In this document: positions 58,144-64,000 of the stretch, in pieces
Layout of the letters: each line of letters begins with the position of its first letter
How positions within the stretch are numbered: position 1 is the stretch's first letter
Origin: Cyclina sinensis
Lineage: Eukaryota > Mollusca > Bivalvia > Venerida > Veneridae
Reading direction: 5' to 3'
Length of the DNA stretch: 64,000 nucleotides
NCBI GenBank assembly: GCA_012932295.1
Contig: JAAONU010000001.1
Location: forward strand, 25,044,193 to 25,108,192
Notes under the pieces: generated by a model
The model's input: the letters and a program-made list of their open reading frames with translations, nothing else
Databases searched by the model: none
Told to the model about the DNA's origin: nothing
Translations under genes and position numbers: made by a program

Positions 58144-60586
58144 TTACGATTGCAAGCACTACGCATGCGTTGTTTAGCTATATACACGATTTACGTTTAC
58201 AAACAAGATCAAACTCAACGCAGCGGTTACTTCCCTTTCAGTAATTTCAGTTCAGTTATCAATGCCAACAGGCATGTCACGAGATGATGGTCGAAAGTAA
58301 ATAAACAAAATGTTAAACCGTTTTCAAGTTACTTTTTTAAATTTCATTACATCGAGGCATGTTAAATCGATGCAATTCAATTATAACTAAACAAGAGAAA
58401 GAATAATTTCTTTAAAAAATTCATACATGTTTATATAGCTGAAATCCAGCTAAGGTTAACGCGTGTCGGCACAGATCTTTTGATCAATATTTGACCAGCG
58501 TTTTGCCTAAAAATAATTTCTTAAGTCTATTTATTAAAGTTGTAACATTTGCGTTTATTGTCTCTGTTGTAAGATTTCACAAGTATCTTTTTATGTGTTC
58601 AGCTTGAGCACAGCAGCATTATTATAATAATCATACTATTGTATCTCAAGAAAAGACGAGTCAGTTGGTTGACATATAACAGATATACTAGTGTGATATT
58701 CGACGTCATACAGGCAAAGAGAAGGGCGTCAATCGTATTACATCCAGCAATATATTATAGTACAACGCATCGTCATCAGATGCCATTCCTCCCACCCCCA
58801 CCAAAAATATAAACCAGAAAGTCTGTGCCAAAAAAAGAAGTTTAATCGTAGACAACGTCATATCGTGTTATATCGGGGTGAGTCTATTTCTGTTGACCAA
58901 ACACCATTGACCAACTGACCAGACTGTCTACTCTATTGACCACTGACTAATTGACCATTATGTCATATACAGTTAATGAAGGTGTTAATAAAGGCGTTTA
59001 ACCAATTAAAGCTATAAACAGGCTAACTAAGACTAACTGATTACACAGACAATTCTGTAATAAAAATACAAGGTATTTATTCTAAATACTTAGTGGTCAG
59101 GTAAAAACAAGAGAAAACATTTATTTATGAGTATATATAAGATGAAATGTGTTTATTCAAACATACATTTCAATACAACAGAAATCCGATTGTATCCTCT
59201 GACAATAATATTATACAACACTACAAATATTTTCTACACAAACATGAATAAAATTCATGGAATAAGTATAATATAGTACAAAATATGAACACATTAATTG
59301 GAAATAATTTACTGATATATTTTGTAAAATAAATCAAATCGAAAAATAAAATTATTGATACATTGGTGTCAACATTATGATGTATTGCAACATCATTTTA
59401 TTTCAGTATATATTTAAATACATGAGGAAAATCTTATAGAATTTTTGACAGTTATGATACTTATACAAATGTCGAAAGATCAATAACAAGTAGAAGAAGT
59501 GATGTCCTAGCTGTTTAATTATTCTAGAATAAATATCACAATTATTGTATGTACCAATTCAAATAATTTCAGTTCCTGCAATAATTGCAGATGAAATCTG
59601 CAAAGCAAACATAAGCCGGGGCTTGAACACAGTGTTTATGGTATCAAATTTCACATTTTTCACATTGAACCATTCACATTATAACATTCGGGGAAGTTAC
59701 AGATACAGTAGTTTTTAATATTGGTCATTTTTGTTTCTTTTCTTCTACGTACACTAATTGTTTTGGTGGTGGGAGGAAATTCTGTTATGTCTTCCTTTTT
59801 AAAGCATTCAAATAAATATGATCTAAACTTTGTTGTATCAATTAAATTAAATCAAAACTAAGATTTTTCCGAAAGCAGTATGTTGTAGCAAAAGCTATGG
59901 TAAACAGTACACAGTCATAAGTTTTAGATTGTTTCATTATGTCAGGAACAATAGAATTTATTTCATCAGAATTTTGACTGTATAATAAAGACAGTTGTAA
60001 ATAAAGACCACCAGGAATAAAGAGATCATTGTTTCTGTCATGTCCTAAACTATCTAATAAATACTAATTTTTGATCATGAAAAACGGAAGTCACCAAATG
60101 ATCTCCGTGTGTATGGTAAATTTGACAGGTAGGAGAATGAACAGGGCTCATGGGATATGCAATGTACCACCTGCACTCTGTTTTTAAAAGATGTGGGACT
60201 TTTTCAGGAAGCTAAGGTCCAAAAACAGTAGAAGAAAATTTCTTGCGGAGTAAAATATTCACTGCGTCTATATGTTTTGAATTAGGTTTTATTTTTACAA
60301 ATGTATTTGTAATCAACAGATCCTTACCTATTTGTTAAATAAAGGTTGCTTTTCCAGAATGGTTCACTAACGTTTAAATCTGGGCTGTTTGTTGCAAAGA
60401 GAATTCATATCAAGTTCTCTGATATCATCAGTTTTCTTTTCTTTTTTTCATTTTCATTATTATAATTGCACCACTAGTTGCAAGATTTCTTTTTTGTTAC
60501 TTTTCTTAATATGTTTTGTTGCACTGGTTTTTAAAATAAAGTTTGAACATTGACATCAGGCTTGATTGGAGTTTACAGTGCCCTTT
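58144..60586. other. AT-rich intergenic DNA
   Basis: No gene found. Short TTGACCA-type reiterations occur at 58895-58955. The right part is probably the 3' flank of the MULE-like copy. Confidence 0.45.
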
Positions 60587-62750
60587 TCAGGGAGTTCTTT
60601 CACTACAGTTTGAGTGTACTTGAATGTAGTGTTGAAGTCTTCTGATTATATTTTTTACTTTCAGTTCAAAAGATTCACCAGAGTCGGACTCTACTACACT
60701 TTGTCCCAAAATAGAACCAGGAGCTGCGATAACTTCAATTTTGTCTATATAATTTTTTTGTGGTTTCTGGCGACCTGACTCTTTATCTGGTTTAGTTCTT
60801 GCATTTTTTATTAACTGTGAAAGACTGATTATTCTCCTCTTGTCAGGATGTACATTTAAACCAGTATTATTCATACATGCACATATATGATAGTGCCTTC
60901 CTTGTAATGGACAGGGACATGTCTCCTATGGGGAAAATGTGACAGAGTATAGCTTGTCAATGCTACCTCTAACTACAAACCCACCCATTTCTGGTACAAG
61001 AGTTATTCCCGTATCCTGTATTACATTTTCTGACAAATAGTCCTGAGAAGAATATTTGTTTTTATCTAGAAATGTCTTTTCCGACTGATCAATTTCAATG
61101 GTTTCTGCATTTTCATTTTCAAGAACAATATTAAGTTCATCAGTATTAACTTGAATATTATGCATGTTATCCTTATGTTGTAATATCGGTTTTAATGTTT
61201 CTTTAATTTTATCAAGATGAAAACCTCTATCAATAAAAAAATCATCCTTGTTTTTTCTGCAAATGTCTGAATTTGCGTCTTAAACAAAAATCCTCCTCAC
61301 CAACAAAACCTTTAAGGATATCATTTGCATTTTTTTTTTCTTTTTTGGCAAATACTGCAATACTGCAGCATTGTTTCATATTATCTAGTCTCTGTTTTTT
61401 GTAATTTATGAGTCTTTTCAGTTTAGCATTCAATTATTCTGAAGTATTGTTTGTTATTCCTGAATATGGGTTGTAAATACAGTTTTCTTCCTCTTGTAAA
61501 GAATTATCAAAATATACTTTAAAACTTTCTGACCAAACATTTCTGAAACCTAGATTTTCAACATTAGAAGTATCTTTTTCTGCATCTGGTTTTCCATTTA
61601 GAAGAATAAAAAATGTTATTCACTCTCACACTGCAACAATTTTTTAACATGACCTACATAAATAGATTGTTCTGAAGCTATAACGCCTTTTTTCGGAAGG
61701 TACTCTTTAATGTCTTTCATGATATGATTCCAACAAATAAGTACTTTAAAATGGGGAAAAATGCATTTGAATGCATTTACAATACCAGCTCGTCTATCTG
61801 TTACAGTGCAAATACTTTTTGACTTTAATCGTGGTATTTTCAGTTTAAAATTTTCAAATAATGCCTCCTGCATCTTTTGGAATTTTCTATCATGTATTAT
61901 GAAACTGAGAGGAATGACAGGCTCAGACTTAAACATAATATGCCTAAAACTAAGCACAGCTACATAAAAATTACCAAGGTTAAATGTTGTGTCATAGTAC
62001 AAACAGACAGGTTCATCACATTTTAATTGTAAAAGTCTATCAAATTCTTCATACAAGTCCTTTTAACCCTACAATAACATGAATGTCAGGGAGTGACATC
62101 ATCTCATGTATGTACGATACATCCAAATGAAAAAAGAGCTCATACAGACTGTACAAATCGTCATGACTTAGCTGTTTAGATGATCTTTTTTTATACCAGT
62201 ACTGTATATTAGAAACTTGTTTTCTGTCTCGAACATTTGAAATACTTTGAGCATGCAGCGAATTTGCATTTAAATGAACATTTATTTCCCTTTTAACATT
62301 TTAACATGTCTGGATTTTTAAGTTCTGTATTTTCTTTTATTTTTGTGAGCACTGAAGGTTTTGTTTTCTTAAATATTTTGCTTGATTTGGAATTTCCGTG
62401 ATTTGAAGGCACCTATAATTTTTCATCTCCAATGTATGTTATTCGGATAAAATTTGAAAATTCATGTTCACTTTCAATTTTAAAAATCATGTCTTTGGAA
62501 ACCTTTGTTATTACCAAGTTTGCCATTGTTAAAAAACAATAGCGTTTACTATTGATCATAATTTCTTTGTCTTTACTTAATACACTTTTTTAGTACCACT
62601 GTGAAACCAACGATAACCATCTGCTTTCCAGTCCTCTGATTTTGTTTTGTCACAACCAAATGAATAAACGAACGTGTCACCACCTTTTGGACACGGATCA
62701 ACTGGGATTTGTGTTGTTATCTTTTCAATATCAATGCTATTCAGGATTTA
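60587..62750 (-). pseudogene. MULE-like transposase, decayed
   Basis: On the minus strand the order is a DNA-binding-type N-terminus (CPKGGDTFVYSFGCDKTKSE, DWKADGYRWFHSGTKK), then a MULE transposase domain at 61616-62056. That domain reads CLYYDTTFNLGNFYVAVLSF, VIPLSFIIHDRKFQ, CTVTDRRAGIVNAFKCIFPH and LICWNHIMKDIKEYLPKKG, with the D...D acidic positions in place. A downstream segment follows (YNPYSGITNNTSE, then LNAKLKRLINYKKQRLD, broken by a stop). The C-terminal part at 60587-61165 includes RRIISLSQLIKNARTKP. At least five frame breaks are present. Terminal repeats were not identified. The family call rests on the D-x(n)-D with CWNH arrangement. Confidence 0.8.
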
Positions 62751-63126
62751 AAAAAACTTCTTTGAAGTTCAAATCGTTTTTTCCCATAATTCCATAAAAC
62801 AATTACTGTCAGAATTTACTAAAGTCTCTCCTCCACCTACTAAAAGTTTGGACTTTCCTTTGGTTTCAGCATTTTTCTTTGCTATATATCATTTCCGTTA
62901 ATCCATGAAACTAAATTGTCAGATTCAATTTCGTCATTTTTAATGACACACCTATAGTCCTTTTCACATACCTCTTTTCCTCCTTTTTACGTAGATTTGT
63001 GGCAGATTGTTTTCTACTGGTTAACAGTCGCACTTTTTTTACTTCACTACTACATGAGGTTATACTATCAAATGTTGATGCTATCTGAACTACCTCAATG
63101 TATAGGAGTGGTCCCAGCAACTGGCC
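62751..63126. other. Flank of the MULE-like copy
   Basis: A minus-strand open frame at 62911-63120 is lysine-rich and could be an N-terminal remnant of the MULE-like element, but has no diagnostic motif. Confidence 0.3.
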
Positions 63127-63310
63127 TCAACTGAATGTTGGTCTTAGTAAGCGTGTCTGTTTCTTGGCTGAACCTTCTTTATTCTGGCTGACCATTGACT
63201 TCTCTCTCAATATGTTGCTTAAATGTGTCTTTGTGCCTTCGTAGCTAAGGTGTAGGCCATCTCTGCCAAGCAAGCATCTGTTGGCTCCTATCAAAAGGAA
63301 ATCAAAGCTT
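63127..63310 (-). CDS. Possible last exon of an SGNH-hydrolase-like gene
   Basis: On the minus strand the frame reads SFDFLLIGANRCLLGRDGLH followed by LSYEGTKTHLSNILRE and ends at a TGA. The GRDGLHLSYEGT block resembles the C-terminal Asp-x-x-His block of SGNH/GDSL-type esterase domains, which occur in many repeat-associated mollusc proteins. A stop lies just upstream in frame, so an acceptor near 63311 (ACAAAG) must be used. The other candidate exon does not join it in phase, so the model is incomplete. Confidence 0.35.
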
Positions 63311-63642
63311 TGTTAGACATACAAAGAAAATTCATCTGAAAGCAGTTACATTTCAAAACACTTAGAATTTAAAAAATTACTTGTGTAGATTCAGAATATT
63401 CATTTGGAAGCATTGTTACAATTTTAAATGTTTAAAACTTAAAAAAAATGTTTGTGTAAACTCTTAATATTAACCTTAAAACATTGTTATATGAAATGTA
63501 GAATGGATTAAATATGATAGAAATTTACTAGTGTAGACTCAGAAAAACATTGTAACTACACACATAATTTAAATTGCTATATAGAAATGAAGCCTAATAA
63601 ATATTCAGTGCTTTTTGTTATGTGTATTTTTATTTATCTTAC

Positions 63643-63832
63643 CAAACAGAGTGTGGAACACCTATGGCTTACAACTCTCATCCAAGCAATGTCCTTAGCA
63701 AGTTGCCGATGCATCTTGTTAACTGCAATGGCTTCCGCCCCATTCCATTTTTGCAGGAAACGCTGTGCAAGATTTCGTTCCTCAATGAGATTTTGTGCTC
63801 TCTGTAATATGTCTGACACCAAAATCTTGACT
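63643..63832 (-). CDS. Possible internal exon, same putative SGNH-like gene
   Basis: Bounded by ATTTCAG and a GTAAGA donor, the minus-strand frame reads VKILVSDILQRAQNLIEERN, LAQRFLQKWNGAEAIAVNKM and then MHRQLAKDIAWMRVV. The KILVSDILQR pattern fits the strand before the catalytic region of SGNH folds, but this is weak. Both splice sites are good. Confidence 0.35.
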
Positions 63833-64000
63833 CTGAAATGAAATGCAGATATATAGGTCAGTCACCTAAGTCCACAAACTGATAAATTAAGTATACTACT
63901 TAACTGTTGCTAAGCACAAAATGTTTTAGTGTGACTATTTTCAGCAATGATTTGATTACCGTCGTACAAATTATTTTTAATGTCAATTTCATCTTTAATT

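Overview
The window is eukaryotic nuclear DNA, almost certainly from a bivalve mollusc. The host genes carry GT-AG introns and the background is AT-rich. The repeat fraction looks bivalve: tRNA-headed SINEs with a V-SINE-type central domain, and pearl-like composite elements built from ~145-165 bp core repeats with an ACGG microsatellite and short palindromic ends. Species cannot be fixed from the sequence alone.

Four host genes could be assembled exon by exon with matching splice phases. (1) A Golgi core-2/I-branching beta-1,6-GlcNAc-transferase-like gene (+, 24053-25860, two exons, 461 aa). (2) A secreted lipocalin (-, 29155-32911, five coding exons, 196 aa, signal peptide, GxW motif, six cysteines). 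(3) A MINPP1-like histidine-phosphatase-superfamily gene (-, 36001-41743, four exons, 506 aa) whose RHGxRxP catalytic motif reads RNAAHFP and whose later conserved Arg is also lost, so it is a predicted pseudophosphatase that keeps its HAD motif, signal peptide and a C-terminal hydrophobic anchor. (4) Ribosomal protein eS24 (RPS24; -, 56215-58108), with the start codon as the last three bases of exon 1, a 5'TOP-like start and a tiny overlapping upstream ORF.

The left third (1.7-17 kb) is a graveyard of mobile elements. It holds two head-to-head L1-like reverse transcriptase fragments (1.8-3.9 kb), a ~160-bp satellite-like array (3.95-5.2 kb), and a Penelope-like GIY-YIG endonuclease remnant (5.2-5.8 kb). 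A multi-exon transposase-like pseudogene (8.3-16.9 kb) follows. It was itself hit twice: by a 3.4-kb hAT element that landed at a splice donor (10635-14059), and by a 1.6-kb element whose ends are packed with CCGATATCGG-type palindromes (about 14818-16439).

The middle (20-44 kb) carries the GlcNAc-transferase, lipocalin and MINPP-like genes. Between and inside them lie foldback elements, SINEs, minisatellites and a degraded Tc1/mariner copy. The lipocalin and MINPP-like genes lie in the same orientation, and the GlcNAc-transferase converges on the lipocalin.

From 44.6 to 53.7 kb the DNA is nearly all pearl-like composite repeats, with higher-order dimer structure, two SINE insertions with clear target duplications, and a young foldback element with two identical 223-bp arms and an 8-bp target duplication. 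The right end carries RPS24, a decayed MULE-like transposase (60.6-62.75 kb, -) and two exon-like pieces that may belong to an SGNH-hydrolase-type gene.

The host genes show no sign of forming a functional cluster. The most unusual items are the predicted pseudophosphatase, the nested transposon insertions and the perfect-arm foldback element.
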